64,000 nucleotides of DNA from Rutidosis leptorrhynchoides (GCF_046630445.1 NC_092333.1:337589001-337653000), one strand, 5' to 3'; positions 35,127-48,052 are shown, counted from the stretch's first letter. The notes: a model not told the origin generated them from the sequence alone. Program-made: numbers and translations.

Positions 35127-35135
35127 TATAAATAG
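35127..35135 (+). promoter_or_regulatory. Promoter TATA box of element B
   Basis: TATAAATAG, ~10 bp after the minisatellite. Its 3' LTR copy is at 43916-43924. Confidence 0.6.
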
Positions 35136-35879
35136 AATTCAATAGGTTTCATTATTTCATAGAAACTTGAAAATATTTTTCTCTAAACTCTCTCAATCGA
35201 TTTACATATATATATTTACTCCGTATTATTTCAAGATATTATTAGTATACATAAAATATTACGACGGAGTGTTGTCTGAGTGATTTCGAAATTGTTTTTC
35301 GAGTAGGATAGGATTAAGGAAATTATGGGTTATAGCTATAGAGGTGATTGAGTATGGTTCATGGGTATGCTCGTGAGGTCAATATAGTGTTTATCATTTC
35401 CGTTGCGTCTACGTACCTTTCCTGCAATATTGAATCTCAATATTGATACGTGAGTACTAATAATTTAACTTTTACATACTAATAGTGTATCCTTGACTAG
35501 TGCTCGAGTATTTAGGATTATGCATGCTTGTACTTTTGATATTGCCCTTAGACAGGTTAGGTTGAATCTTGAATTAGTTACACTTGCGGTTGAGATAAGG
35601 TATAAGATATGCATGTCCTTGGAAAGCTAGCGAAAAATTAAGAACTTTTCCTTTAGATATCGAATGGTTTCGATGAACGGATTAGAAGTTATAATCAATT
35701 GAATTTTCGATATTTTTATTAAAAATGATTATTATTATCGTCGTTTTTATCGTCGTTCTAGTTTTATCTTATTATTATCATTATTATTATCTTTATCAAT
35801 AAAAGGGATTTATCATTAAAAATTGTTTTCTTTATTACTATCGTTATTATCGTTAAAGTTATAATTAGTATTATTATTA

Positions 35880-35888
35880 TTATTATCC

Positions 35889-35963
<75 letters not shown>

Positions 35964-35965
35964 CA
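35880..35965. repeat. (TTA)n repeat
   Basis: TTA trinucleotide repeat with occasional TCA/GTA units. Copy in the 3' LTR at about 44665-44757. Confidence 0.92.
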
Positions 35966-37893
35966 TTATTAATATATATATATATATATCATTATTTAAA
36001 AATGGTTATTGTTATTGTTATTATTATTATTACTATATTATCATTAAGATAATTATTAGTATTATCGTTAATAATATTATAGTAACTATCATTATTAATA
36101 TTAGTGCAATTAAAACAAATAATTGTAACACCTAAATATTTTGATTACTATTATTATCATTATTATGAACACGATATAAAAGACGATTAAAAGCTGTTAA
36201 ACGAAACGATTAGGAAATAATGAGTAAGAGTATCATGATGAAATTAAAATATTATAAGATATTAATTTAGATAAAATTATCGTTCTTATTATTTTTATCA
36301 TTACTATTATTATTAAAAGTATCGTTAGTATTAAAACTATCATTTTAACAAAAATTATCATTTTAATAGAAATGTCATTGTTACTATAAAATATCATTAT
36401 TATTATTATTTTAAATAGAATTATTATTTTAAAGATAATATTAAAAATTATCGTAAATATTAAAGTTATCATAATTAGAATTATCGTTTTATCATAATGT
36501 CATCTTAGTAATTATAAATATTGATATTTTTATAATAATAATTATTATTACAAAATAATACAACTTTTACTTACTATTATTATAGATATTATTTTATCAA
36601 ATAAATATGTGATACAAACATATTTTACTACGTGTAATAACTTACTTTAATAATACCTATCATATTATCTTTATGATATTAAATGAACCCTATAAATTTT
36701 ATTACTTAATATATATAAAAGTATATTTGATTATATAAATTTAATATAAAATTTTATTTATTAATAAATAAATTATATTATTTACTCTAATAAATCTTTT
36801 TAAAATATTTAAAAATATAAAACGACGATATTTAAACTATATATTAATCATGTATAGATTTTTAGAAATTATTTTGAGTCAAATTTACTTTTGTTGACTT
36901 TTGCATATTAGTCTCGAGCATTAGGATTGTGGTACACTATGACTTGACCTAATTTGTTAGACAAATATTGACCAACATATAAATATATATAATTAATTTA
37001 GGTTCGTGAATCTGAGGCCAACCTTGCACTTGTTCAATGACGTTATATGTATTTTTACTACGAAATACAGTATGGTGAGTTTCATTTGCCTTTTTACCTT
37101 TTATATTTTTGGGCTGGGAATACATGCGCAACTTTTATAAATGTTTTACGAAATAGACACAAGTACGTGAAACTACATTCTATGGTTGAATTATCGAAAT
37201 CGAATATGCCCCTTTTTATTAAGTCTGGTAATCTAAGAATTAGGGAACAGACACCCTAATTGACGCGAATCCTAAAGATAGATCTATTGGGCCTAACAAA
37301 CCCCATCCAAAGTACCGGATGCTTTAGTACTTCGAAATTTATATCATGTCCGAAGGAGGATCCCGGAATGATAGGGGATATTCTTATATGTATCTAGTTA
37401 ATGTCGGTTACCAGGTGTTCACCATATGAATGATTATTTTTGTCTCTATGCATGGGACGTATATTTATGAGAACTGAAAATGAAATTCTTGTGGTCTATT
37501 AAAATGATGGAAATAAATGATTATGATAAACTAATGAACTCACCAACCTTTTGGTTGACACTTTAAAGCATGTTTATTCTCAGGTGTTAAAGAAATCTTC
37601 CGCTGTGCATTTGCTCATTTTAAAGATATTACTTGGAGTCTTTCATATCATATTTTGAAGAACGTTGCATTCGAGTCATTGAGTTCATCAAAGATTATTA
37701 TTAAATCAATTTATAGTTGGATAGTGGATATTATGAAATGGTATGCATGCCTGTCAATTTTCGATGTAAAGAAAGTTTGTCTTTTAAAAACGAATGCAAT
37801 GTTTGTAAAATGTATCATATAGAGGTCAAATACCTCGCAATGTAATCAACTATTGTGAATCGTTTATAATGTATATGAACGGGTCCTTTCAGT

Positions 37894-37905
37894 TGGTATC
37901 AGAGC
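37894..37905 (+). promoter_or_regulatory. Primer binding site, element B (initiator tRNA-Met)
   Basis: TGGTATCAGAGC, two bases after the 5' LTR, followed by the shared leader (ggtggtcttagcgaaccagg). Confidence 0.95.
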
Positions 37906-38233
37906 GGTGGTCTTAGCGAACCAGGTCTGCATTAGTGTGTCTAACTGATAAGTCGATAGGATGCATTAGTGAGTCTGGACTTCGACCGTATCTGCATGTC
38001 AAAAGTTTTGCTTATCATTTTGTGTCGAAAATTAACTACTTATCATCCTCAGAAAATTACCTGCTTATCATTTTTAGTCTAAGACACGTCTTGCTGTATT
38101 GATTGCATGAATAGTGTATAGACAAAAATTCATATCTTAGCATATCTGCTAAATCATATCTTATTGTATCTGTTACTTTAAACTTTGCCTGACATATCCC
38201 GCAAAGTCCTCCGTAATCTACGAAATCTTTTGA

Positions 38234-38234
<1 letters not shown>

Positions 38235-38324
<90 letters not shown>
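38235..38324. repeat. (AT)n microsatellite in B's leader
   Basis: About 44 AT units between PBS and leader ORF. Element C has only 'tatatatatagatatt' here, so the run expanded after the two diverged. Confidence 0.95.
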
Positions 38325-38326
<2 letters not shown>

Positions 38327-38402
38327 TATGTAATTAGAATACCATCCGTTAGCCAAAATCATTTCATATCGAAAAAAAAAATCCTTTATCCAATCGTACG
38401 AA

Positions 38403-38837
38403 ATGGAATTCGTCATCAGTTCAAGTCACTCAGATTCCGAAATGGAATCCCATTCAAGCTCCGAAAGTAGTGTGACCGGAATAGATCAACCAATCAGTCA
38501 TCACCTATTCTGGATGAATTGGGGATGGGTTCGTAGCCTCCTCAATCATTGGAGACAAGAAGAAGGTGATCCCTTCCATCCACCACATTGCCCTCTTGAT
38601 GAAGAACCTGAAGCACTTACCGGCGAACCTGTCCGAAACACCATTTTCTCGCTCATTTCCAGAGCATCTCGTCACGATTATATATTACATCAAATTTTAG
38701 ATTTTATTTATCCGCTCGTCCGAACCGACAATCACCCCGGTGTAATAGAAGAAGTCAACGAGCTTCGCGCTCGGGTAGTGGCTTTGGAGAATATGGTGCA
38801 GAGATTACAAACACCAGCAGCAGCATCAGCAGCATAA
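38403..38837 (+). CDS. Leader ORF of element B, 144 aa, intact
   Basis: The only intact frame in element B. It begins MEFVISSSHSDSEMESHSSS (Ser/Asp/Glu-rich), then has a Trp-rich segment with 'FWMNWGWVRS', then 'WRQEEGDPFHPPHCP' and 'EPEALTGEPVRNTIFSLISRASRHD', and ends with a likely coiled coil, EEVNELRARVVALENMVQRL (about 117-136), and an Ala-rich tail. Homologues are broken in A (two stops) and C (frameshift), so B's retention of the frame may reflect a role or simply youth. The coiled coil resembles the oligomerisation helices at the start of many plant gag proteins, so it may be a gag N-terminal remnant; this is inference. I do not recognise a known domain. Confidence 0.7.
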   Translation: MEFVISSSHSDSEMESHSSSESSVTGIDQPISHHLFWMNWGWVRSLLNHWRQEEGDPFHPPHCPLDEEPEALTGEPVRNTIFSLISRASRHDYILHQILDFIYPLVRTDNHPGVIEEVNELRARVVALENMVQRLQTPAAASAA

Positions 38838-39344
38838 CCAGTACCACCATCATCAACACCAACAGCACCATTACCACCTCCAACCACAACCGCGTCGTAA
38901 ACCTCAACTTCACAATCTGTCCCACGAGCATCAACGTCATACGCACCATAGATACCAAGGAGTACCAACAACAATAACTGACGAAGTATTAATTCATAAC
39001 TTCATTGGAGAAACATTCCGCGGCGATTATGTAATCTCTAAAGTCTTAGAGATTATCTAATCTAGCCCTAACCATAAATCAGTTAAGCGAACCAAAATGA
39101 TGGAAGGAAGAGTAGAAACCCTGACAAAAATGGTGTGTGATTAACAAGCTAAACTTGCTTTACCAACAACATCAATAGTACCATCAGTGTTACCAGCATC
39201 GTCAGTACAGTCAACATCCGAATCAACAACACCGATAACATCACAAACTCCGTCAGTTCAAGAATCACTGTGGACATCATTACGAATCAATAACGTTTAT
39301 ATTGTATCAACGAGTTATGAAGAATTAACTCATTTCCTCTGAAG

Positions 39345-39348
<4 letters not shown>

Positions 39349-39423
<75 letters not shown>
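39349..39423. repeat. (AT)n microsatellite
   Basis: AT run within the internal region of element B. Confidence 0.95.
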
Positions 39424-39425
<2 letters not shown>

Positions 39426-39917
39426 AAATAAATCTTTCAGTGCTAAGCTATTGTGTGTGAATCTTAACTACTCGGTTAATTCATATTACAAATATGCAAT
39501 AATGTACGTCCTTCGGCCGCAACTTAACCAGCGTTAACTACAATCTCTGTCGCAATTCAACAAATTCCAATTCATAATAAATCAAGTATGTATTTGATTT
39601 TACACTTTCATCATCAATGTACCCGAAACTTTTCAGATAACATCATTCGTACTTTGCGAAATTCACAAGAATTCCACGAACCGAACACCATACATCAACA
39701 AATAACGAAGTATTGATTCATAATTTTAATGTCATTAAAGAAATACTGCGTAAAAGTTATGTACTTTTTAAAGCCTTTAGGGATTATTCAATTCTAGTTT
39801 CAACCGTAAATTAAATGAGTTTAATTTAACATTAACTCATTAAATCTATGTTACATCTGAAGAAAATATACATATATATATTTTCATAAAGACTGTAATA
39901 AAATTCTTTTGTACAAA

Positions 39918-39985
39918 ATATTAATTGTGAATTTTTTTTAACGGGTAGGTAATACCCGAGAGATATATAAATTCACAATTAATAT
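39918..39985 (+). other. Internal hairpin with second polypurine-like tract (element B)
   Basis: Outer arms ATATTAATTGTGAATTT (39918-39934) and its exact 17-bp reverse complement (39969-39985). In the loop, CGGGTA (39942-39947) pairs with TACCCG (39953-39958) within TTAACGGGTAGGTAATACCCG. Best-preserved of the four copies. Confidence 0.85.
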
Positions 39986-41997
39986 GTTACATTCTTCGAA
40001 TCTGATTCAGCAAATCATCCATTATACTCCCTACTTTCACAACAATATACATTCTTTTATAGAAATCAAAACAACCATACTCATTCAAAATTTAATTACA
40101 TATTCTGATTTTGAAATCTCAAAATTTAACTTGAGATATGACCAAAATCATCACTCTTAGATCCTTACATCTTTCACAAGCTATATTTTGACTTCAAAAC
40201 TGTGTTAGAACATCAAATGTATGTTAACGATTACAATCTGTGTTCAAACCCTTCGAAAATTTCTGAAGACACTTCGAATGATGAGCAATCGAGATGATGA
40301 TCCAACCACATGTTACCCACAGTTATGTACCCGAAAAACTCTTGAAACCAAAGTAAAAGTTTAAACAACGTATCCGCGTCAGATTCTTTGGCATTTATTA
40401 GCAAAAATAACTTTGCGACTCCTATTCAAAGTAGCCAGTTTTGTCACAGCTCCAGCAAGTCAACTTCGAATTTTCAGTCAGACTAACCTTATTATAACCT
40501 TGAGATATACACCATCGTTACCAGGGAACCTTTTACATTCCACCATATTATTAGCAGATGTACCAACAACTTCATTACCCTTTGACTTTAGCCTCTCCAA
40601 AAAGTCATCATAATTATTCATTGAAACCCCATCATTTACTCATTCGCATCTTGTAATGAGAATTGCCATACGAATCATTGGGAATTAGCAATCAGTATTT
40701 TGAAATCTTGCAGCATGTCTGCGCCAACAGTTATATGTGTATATATAACGTCTATCTTCTGGACTTAATTTGAATGTGAAGTTTCTGAAAAACACTCCGA
40801 ACTACGAATTGGTTCTCCGAAAATGGAAAAAATGCTGATGAAGCAGCAAAAACTATAAACGACTTTAAATGGTAAAAGCTGGATGATAATGATGAAGTGT
40901 GCTGGCAAAGCGCAGAAAAAGAGAAGTTTTGGAACTGGAAAACGGATTGAGAAAAGTAGGAAGGAGGCTGTGGACAAATTACAAAGACTGAACCTTGACT
41001 TTAAAGGATCCAAATGATTCAGTACCTGCTGAAGTCATTAACGAATACCTTGCTCCTGACTCTAAACCCCTGCGGACAATATTCTTCATCATCCTCTGAT
41101 ATTAGAAATTCTAAAATATCATCATATCTTTCATTATAAATATCCTCCATATTTCTGAAGATATTTTCTTAATTCTTCTTATTTGAAATCATTTACCTCT
41201 TCGCGCTATCTGTATTACATCATAAAAGAAACTATTTTAGTTTCTAAATTCTGAAAGATTCAAGTTTAAAATAGGAATATTTTGAAGTAGTGTTGAGAAC
41301 TGAAGCATGAATTAGTATAATATAATGACACTTGATCAATGTGATTATATTACAGTAAGTCATGCTGAGTTTCTAAATGGAACGTGATGATTCACAGATC
41401 ATAACATCATCATGTGCCATGTTGTACGACTCTTGTATTCTATTTAACCTCTAAAATATCAAAAAAATATTTCTTGATGATTCGGCCTTTTCCAAGGTAT
41501 TCTAGTAATTTGACAAGTCAAGATCGTGCCATCACAATTTCCTTCCTAGAACATTAACAATGTTCATTCTGAAATTCATATCTGTGAATTCTGGACCATT
41601 ACAAGCGGTGCTTAATCGCAAGAAGAAGAAACGAAAGGACAAAACTCCGAAATAAAAATTGGGGTATAAATTGCAGCAAATAAAAGAGAGCATTAACTGT
41701 GAATGATAATGATTATAGAAGACAGAAGCAGAGACTTTGAAATATAAGGGAACATATAAAGCTCAACGACAAACCAGAAATTATAAACCATATATCGATG
41801 CATATAGCAATATAAAGACACGGGAGAACTAGAAACACTATAAACCCAAGAGTATAGTAGAAGTAAATAGATTCTTCCGGCGGTAGATGAAAAAGAAGAA
41901 TGACCGATATGAAAGAAGTATATCGAGAATCAGAGCTGGATGGAGCATATTGATGAATACTTTAAAATATGAGTTGAGGGAGAAAGAATAGAAGGTG

Positions 41998-42606
41998 ATG
42001 AAACATGACTAGGAACTTAGAAATCAACAGATTTAACTCACACAATGGCAGAATAAGTGAATCAAACCCTCTAGTGAATAGGTTAAGTTTTTTTTTATTA
42101 ATTTAGTCAAACCACAACTAAATCAAGTGTGATTAGATCAACACCTAGAGCTATTATTCACCACATGGGTGATTTGGACTGAGAGAGAATCGGAGGAGCT
42201 CACTAGATCTGAGTGTGTGTAACAAATAAGAGGCTTAACCTAAAATGAAGAACATAAGACTTTATATACCCCTGCTGTTGACTCACCCATACGATTCATT
42301 CATCACACGTACGAGTTGGCTTCATCAGCCGTACGGGTGATCACTCACTCGTGTCTTCTCATTTAGGTTGTAATTGTGACTTAGCTCAGCATCAACCGTG
42401 CGTATGAGCCTGTCAGCCGTACTAGTGAGGCTTCACTCGTACGTCTGACTAAGTCTAACATAGTCAAACATCTAAATCTCGTTCCTGCAGTTCCTGTAAC
42501 CACATACAAACACAGGATAATAATGAGCAATCATGGTGGCCTGTAAACTGTTGTACCTGCAATGGACGTGGGTAGATGTCTAGGGACTTGCATAAAATGC
42601 ATCAAC
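41998..42606. mobile_element. Unclassified 609-bp insertion in element B
   Basis: Flanked by 8-bp direct repeats AGAAGGTG (41990-41997 and 42607-42614). Element A has the uninterrupted sequence (reverse of about 10625-10660), so this is an insertion. Ends ATGAAACATG and ATGCATCAAC show no inverted repeat, poly-A or SINE box. TG..CA ends one or two bases inside would suit a solo LTR, but no 5-bp duplication fits. It contains repeated 'cgtacg'-type motifs (42280-42450). Confidence 0.75.
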
Positions 42607-42982
42607 AGAAGGTGTGAGTTGTAAGGAAACGAAGGAGGTGAATTTATAAGAAAATCTCCGACAGAATAATTAAAATGGACGATCGCATTTAAAGCGGATC
42701 CTAATTTCCTTGATTACCGGAGAGTCAAATCTTATTAAGAAGATTTTCTTCAAATCCCTTGAAATCTGGGAATCAATCATATCTACGTCAAATGATAAGA
42801 TGAATCTACACTTACTCATTTCACTCTTCTATGTTAGCTTCATTCGTACTCTTCATATAAATGGATTGTTTATCCAAATTATTCGCTGATGATAAAACTC
42901 TAATTTTCAGCCCGTATGTATCATGAAAACATACTTATTATCATTCACGACCTTTCCACTTAAATTTCGGGACGAAATTTCT

Positions 42983-42997
42983 TTAACGGGTAGGTAC
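42983..42997 (+). promoter_or_regulatory. Polypurine-like tract, element B
   Basis: TTAACGGGTAGGTAC directly before the 3' LTR, preceded by TTTCGGGACGAAATTTC. Confidence 0.8.
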
Positions 42998-44677
42998 TGT
43001 GACAACCCGGAAATTTCCAACCAAATTTAAACTTTAATCTTTATATGTTTCCGACACAATAAGCAATATTTGTTAAGTTAAATTTCAAGAATTTTAAACT
43101 ATGTTCATACATTCATTCAACTTCGACCAAGTTCCAACGATTCACGAACCATTAAACGAATATGATTATATATGTATATGTGTATATATATTATAACTTG
43201 AAACGTAAATGAAATATTATATTAAATACTTTATATGATTGTATCTGTTTCAAAATGTTTATCAATGAAATTAGAAGATAAGATCAACTGATTGAATTAT
43301 CAGATATATTAAATTATGATTACAAGTCTCTGTTGAAAGGCCCACGTTGATTTGAGAAATCTTTCCATTTTAACAATATTCGGAAAATGGTAAAGTAATT
43401 TATAAATAAGAACAAATTGTCAATCATTGAGAACTAGACAAAGGATAGTGGAAGATTGAATCTCATAAAGACTCGATTGATCTATTTAGTTTCAAACGTA
43501 CAAAAACGTTTTCAGTTTAAAAAGAACTTTATTATTAAAACGTATATAACTTTTATAAATATCTAGAACCACTTTTGACAACTCATTACTTAACTAGTAT
43601 GATAAAGATAACGATATTTATATTTTATTTTATTAAATATATATAATGATTTAAATTAATATTATATATATTTATACGCGTATAATACGTACATAGTTTT
43701 ATACTTTTACTATACTTAAACTTTACCTTTACTTTATTTTTACTTTACTTTAACTTTAATAATTCACTTTAATAATTCATACTTTAATAATTTATACTTT
43801 AATAATTCACTTTAATAATTCATACTTTAATAATTCACTTTAATAATTCATACTTTAATAATTCACTTTAATAATTCATACTTTAATAATTCATTCAAAT
43901 AATTCAAAAATCTATTATAAATAGAATTCAATAGGTTTCATTATTTCATAGAAACTTGAAAATATTTTTCTCTAAACTCTCTCAATCGATTTACATATAT
44001 ATATTTACTCCGTATTATTTCAAGATATTATTAGTATACATAAAATATTACGACGGAGTGTTGTCTGAGTGATTTCGAAATTGTTTTTCGAGTAGGATAG
44101 GATTAAGGAAATTATGGGTTATAGCTATAGAGGTGATTGAGTATGGTTCATGGGTATGCTCGTGAGGTCAATATAGTGTTTATCATTTCCGTTGCGTCTA
44201 CGTACCTTTCCTGCAATATTGAATCTCAATATTGATACGTGAGTACTAATAATTTAACTTTTACATACTAATAGTGTATCCTTGACTAGTGCTCGAGTAT
44301 TTAGGATTATGCATGCTTGTACTTTTGATATTGCCCTTAGACAGGTTAGGTTGAATCTTGAATTAGTTACACTTGCGGTTGAGATAAGGTATAAGATATG
44401 CATGTCCTTGGAAAGCTAGCGAAAAATTAAGAACTTTTCCTTTAGATATCGAATGGTTTCGATGAACGGATTAGAAGTTATAATCAATTGAATTTTCGAT
44501 ATTTTTATTAAAAATGATTATTATTATCGTCGTTTTTATCGTCGTTCTAGTTTTATCTTATTATTATCATTATTATTATCTTTATCAATAAAAGGGATTT
44601 ATCATTAAAAATTGTTTTCTTTATTACTATCGTTATTATCGTTAAAGTTATAATTAGTATTATTATTATTATTATCC

Positions 44678-44755
<78 letters not shown>

Positions 44756-44757
44756 CA

Positions 44758-44795
<38 letters not shown>

Positions 44796-46695
44796 TTATT
44801 TAAAAATGGTTATTGTTATTGTTATTATTATTATTACTATATTATCATTAAGATAATTATTAGTATTATCGTTAATAATATTATAGTAACTATCATTATT
44901 AATATTAGTGCAATTAAAACAAATAATTGTAACACCTAAATATTTTGATTACTATTATTATCATTATTATGAACACGATATAAAAGACGATTAAAAGCTG
45001 TTAAACGAAACGATTAGGAAATAATGAGTAAGAGTATCATGATGAAATTAAAATATTATAAGATATTAATTTAGATAAAATTATCGTTCTTATTATTTTT
45101 ATCATTACTATTATTATTAAAAGTATCGTTAGTATTAAAACTATCATTTTAACAAAAATTATTATTTTAATAGAAATGTCATTGTTACTATAAAATATCA
45201 TTATTATTATTATTTTAAATAGAATTATTATTTTAAAGATAATATTAAAAATTATCGTAAATATTAAAGTTATCATAATTAGAATTATCGTTTTATCATA
45301 ATGTCATCTTAGTAATTATAAATATTGATATTTTTATAATAATTATTATTATTACAAAATAATACAACTTTTACTTACTATCATTATAGATATTATTTTA
45401 TCAAATAAATATGTGATACAAACATATTTTACTACGTGTAATAACTTACTTTAATAATACCTATCATATTATCTTTATGATATTAAATGAACCCTATAAA
45501 TTTTATTACTTAATATATATAAAAGTATATTTGATTATATAAATTTAATATAAAATTTTATTTATTAATAAATAAATTATATTATTTACTCTAATAAATC
45601 TTTTTAAAATATTTAAAAATATAAAACGACGATATTTAAACTATATATTAATCATGTATAGATTTTTAGAAATTATTTTGAGTCAAATTTACTTTTGTTG
45701 ACTTTTGCATATTAGTCTCGAGCATTAGGATTGTGGTACACTATGACTTGACCTAATTTGTTAGACAAATATTGACCAACATATAAATATATATAATTAA
45801 TTTAGGTTCGTGAATCCGAGGCCAACCTTGCACTTGTTCAATGACGTTATATGTATTTTTACTACGAAATACAGTATGGTGAGTTTCATTTGCCTTTTTA
45901 CCTTTTATATTTTTGGGCTGGGAATACATGCGCAACTTTTATAAATGTTTCACGAAATAGACACAAGTACGTGAAACTACATTCTATGGTTGAATTATCG
46001 AAATCGAATATGCCCCTTTTTATTAAGTCTGGTAATCTAAGAATTAGGGAACAGACACCCTAATTGACGCGAATCCTAAAGATAGATCTATTGGGCCTAA
46101 CAAACCCCATCCAAAGTACCGGATGCTTTAGTACTTCGAAATTTATATCATGTCCGAAGGAGGATCCCGGAATGATAGGGGATATTCTTATATGTATCTA
46201 GTTAATGTCGGTTACCAGGTGTTCACCATATGAATGATTATTTTTGTCTCTATGCATGGGACGTATATTTATGAGAACTGAAAATGAAATTCTTGTGGTC
46301 TATTAAAATGATGGAAATAAATGATTATGATAAACTAATGAACTCACCAACCTTTTGGTTGACACTTTAAAGCATGTTTATTCTCAGGTGTTAAAGAAAT
46401 CTTCCGCTGTGCATTTGCTCATTTTAAAGATATTACTTGGAGTCTTTCATAGCATATTTTGAAGAACGTTGCATTCGAGTCATTGAGTTCATCAAAGATT
46501 ATTATTAAATCAATTTATAGTTAGATAGTGGATATTATGAAATGGTATGCATGCCTGTCAATTTTCGATGTAAAGAAAGTTTGTCTTTTAAAAACGAATG
46601 CAATGTTTGTAAAATGTATCATATAGAGGTCAAATACCTCGCAATGTAATCAACTATTGTGAATCGTTTATAATGTATATGAACGGGTCCTTTCA
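42998..46695 (+). repeat. Element B 3' LTR
   Basis: Matches 34209-37891 with about ten substitutions and a longer AT run (44764-44793). TATA box copy at 43916-43924. Confidence 0.94.
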
Positions 46696-46700
46696 ATATT

Positions 46701-47140
46701 ACAGTAAGTCATGCTGAGTTTCTAATGGAACGTGATGAGTCACAGATCACACTCACATCATGAACCATGTTACACGACTCTTTCATTTTACTTAATCTCT
46801 AAGCATATCACGGAAATATTTCCTTGATATTTCCGTTATACTGTAATTCCAACAGTTTACTAATAAATCGTGCTATTATATTTTCTTTTTGATTACAAGA
46901 TTTTCTTAAATTCCTTGAATTCCAGAAATCAACCGTGACTACGTCATCGGTTAAAATGAATATGGATTTATTCATTTCACTCTTTCGTGATAACTTCACT
47001 TGTACTCTTCGCGTAATCAAATTGTTTTATCCATATTAATCAAAGATGATAAAACTCTATTTATCAGCTCATATTCGTCAGGAAAACATTCTTATTGTTA
47101 GTCATGACGATCTCGATCAAATTTCGGGGACGAAATTTCT
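46701..47140 (+). other. Element C internal region, part 3
   Basis: From B's target duplication to the polypurine-like tract. It aligns with element B 41352-42982 with large gaps. No gene. Confidence 0.7.
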
Positions 47141-47155
47141 TTAACGGGTAGGTAT
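47141..47155 (+). promoter_or_regulatory. Polypurine-like tract, element C
   Basis: TTAACGGGTAGGTAT immediately before TGTAACGACCCGG. Confidence 0.8.
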
Positions 47156-47963
47156 TGTAACGACCCGGAAAATTTTGACCAAATTTAAACTTAATCTTTA
47201 TATGGTTTCGACATGATAAGCAAAGTCTATTGAATTGAATTTCAAAATTTTTGAACTAGTTTATGAAATCATTTGACCTTCGACCAGTTCCGATGATTCA
47301 CGAACAATTAATTGTAAATAGATATGTGTGTATGTATATATAAATAATAAATCGAAATATAATTTGAAGTATTATATGTTGTTGTTATTAAAAAAAATTA
47401 ATAAAATAAAAATAGGATATTATAATAATTATTATTTAAAATATATCTCTATATATGAATAAAGTATATTAAAAATAAATATTAAATGATTGTAATACTC
47501 GTTTGATGTTTCGATTGATATTAAGCAAGATAAATTCAAACTTATGTAATTTTAAAATAAACGGTGATACGAAAATAAGTTCTATAAATTATAGATTTAG
47601 TAAAAATGTATTTAGGAGCTATTTGTTAAATTTTAAAACTTTTTATATTTTACTTGGGGTTGGGAGTGAATAATTAATGTAATTTTTATTTCATAATTAA
47701 TGAGCAAATTTTATACCATAATGACCAAAATAAATAAAGCTATTTAATTTAAAAATATGAGATTTTTCTGAAAGACTTTTATCCGCCACTGAGTTAACAA
47801 CGGAGTACGATTAAGCAGTCCGTGAAAACTGTCGGTAGAAACAATCCAAATGATAGGCTGCTTAACTGTTCGCTTCTGTTTCCTTTCAATTTAACATCCA
47901 AGATTACTATTATCAATGATTATCATATTATTATTATATTATTATTAATTATTATTAATATTA

Positions 47964-48052
<89 letters not shown>

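Larger units (their letters stand above)
34209..37891 (+). repeat. Element B 5' LTR
   Basis: TGTGACAACCCGG to CGGGTCCTTTCA. Contains the minisatellite, a TATA box at 35127-35135, (TTA)n at 35880-35965, and the conserved block with hairpin CAACC-TTTT-GGTTG and TTCTCAGGTGTTAAAG (37540-37593). Confidence 0.94.
38838..42982 (+). other. Element B internal non-coding region
   Basis: No further intact frame. It holds CCA-rich sequence (38840-39250), an AT run (39349-39423), the hairpin/tract (39918-39985), a minus-strand zinc-knuckle-like relic (about 40411-40505, KLTCWSCDKTGYFE then stop), unfilled copies of the Tekay and B target sites, and a 609-bp insertion (41998-42606). A second plus-strand relic near 40900-41010 reads 'RSFGTGKRIEKSRKEAVDKL' and has a similar counterpart in A on the matching strand. 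Confidence 0.6.
34209..46695 (+). mobile_element. Element B: non-autonomous LTR retrotransposon inserted in C's internal region
   Basis: LTRs at 34209-37891 and 42998-46695 flank 5.1 kb of internal DNA. Perfect ATATT duplication (34204-34208 and 46696-46700); the same locus without insertion is at 41347-41351 inside B's own internal region, because B and C are related. The LTR copies differ by roughly ten substitutions plus AT-run length. It encodes no polymerase, integrase or protease, only the 144-aa leader ORF. PBS, leader and polypurine-like tract match Tekay. Confidence 0.94.
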
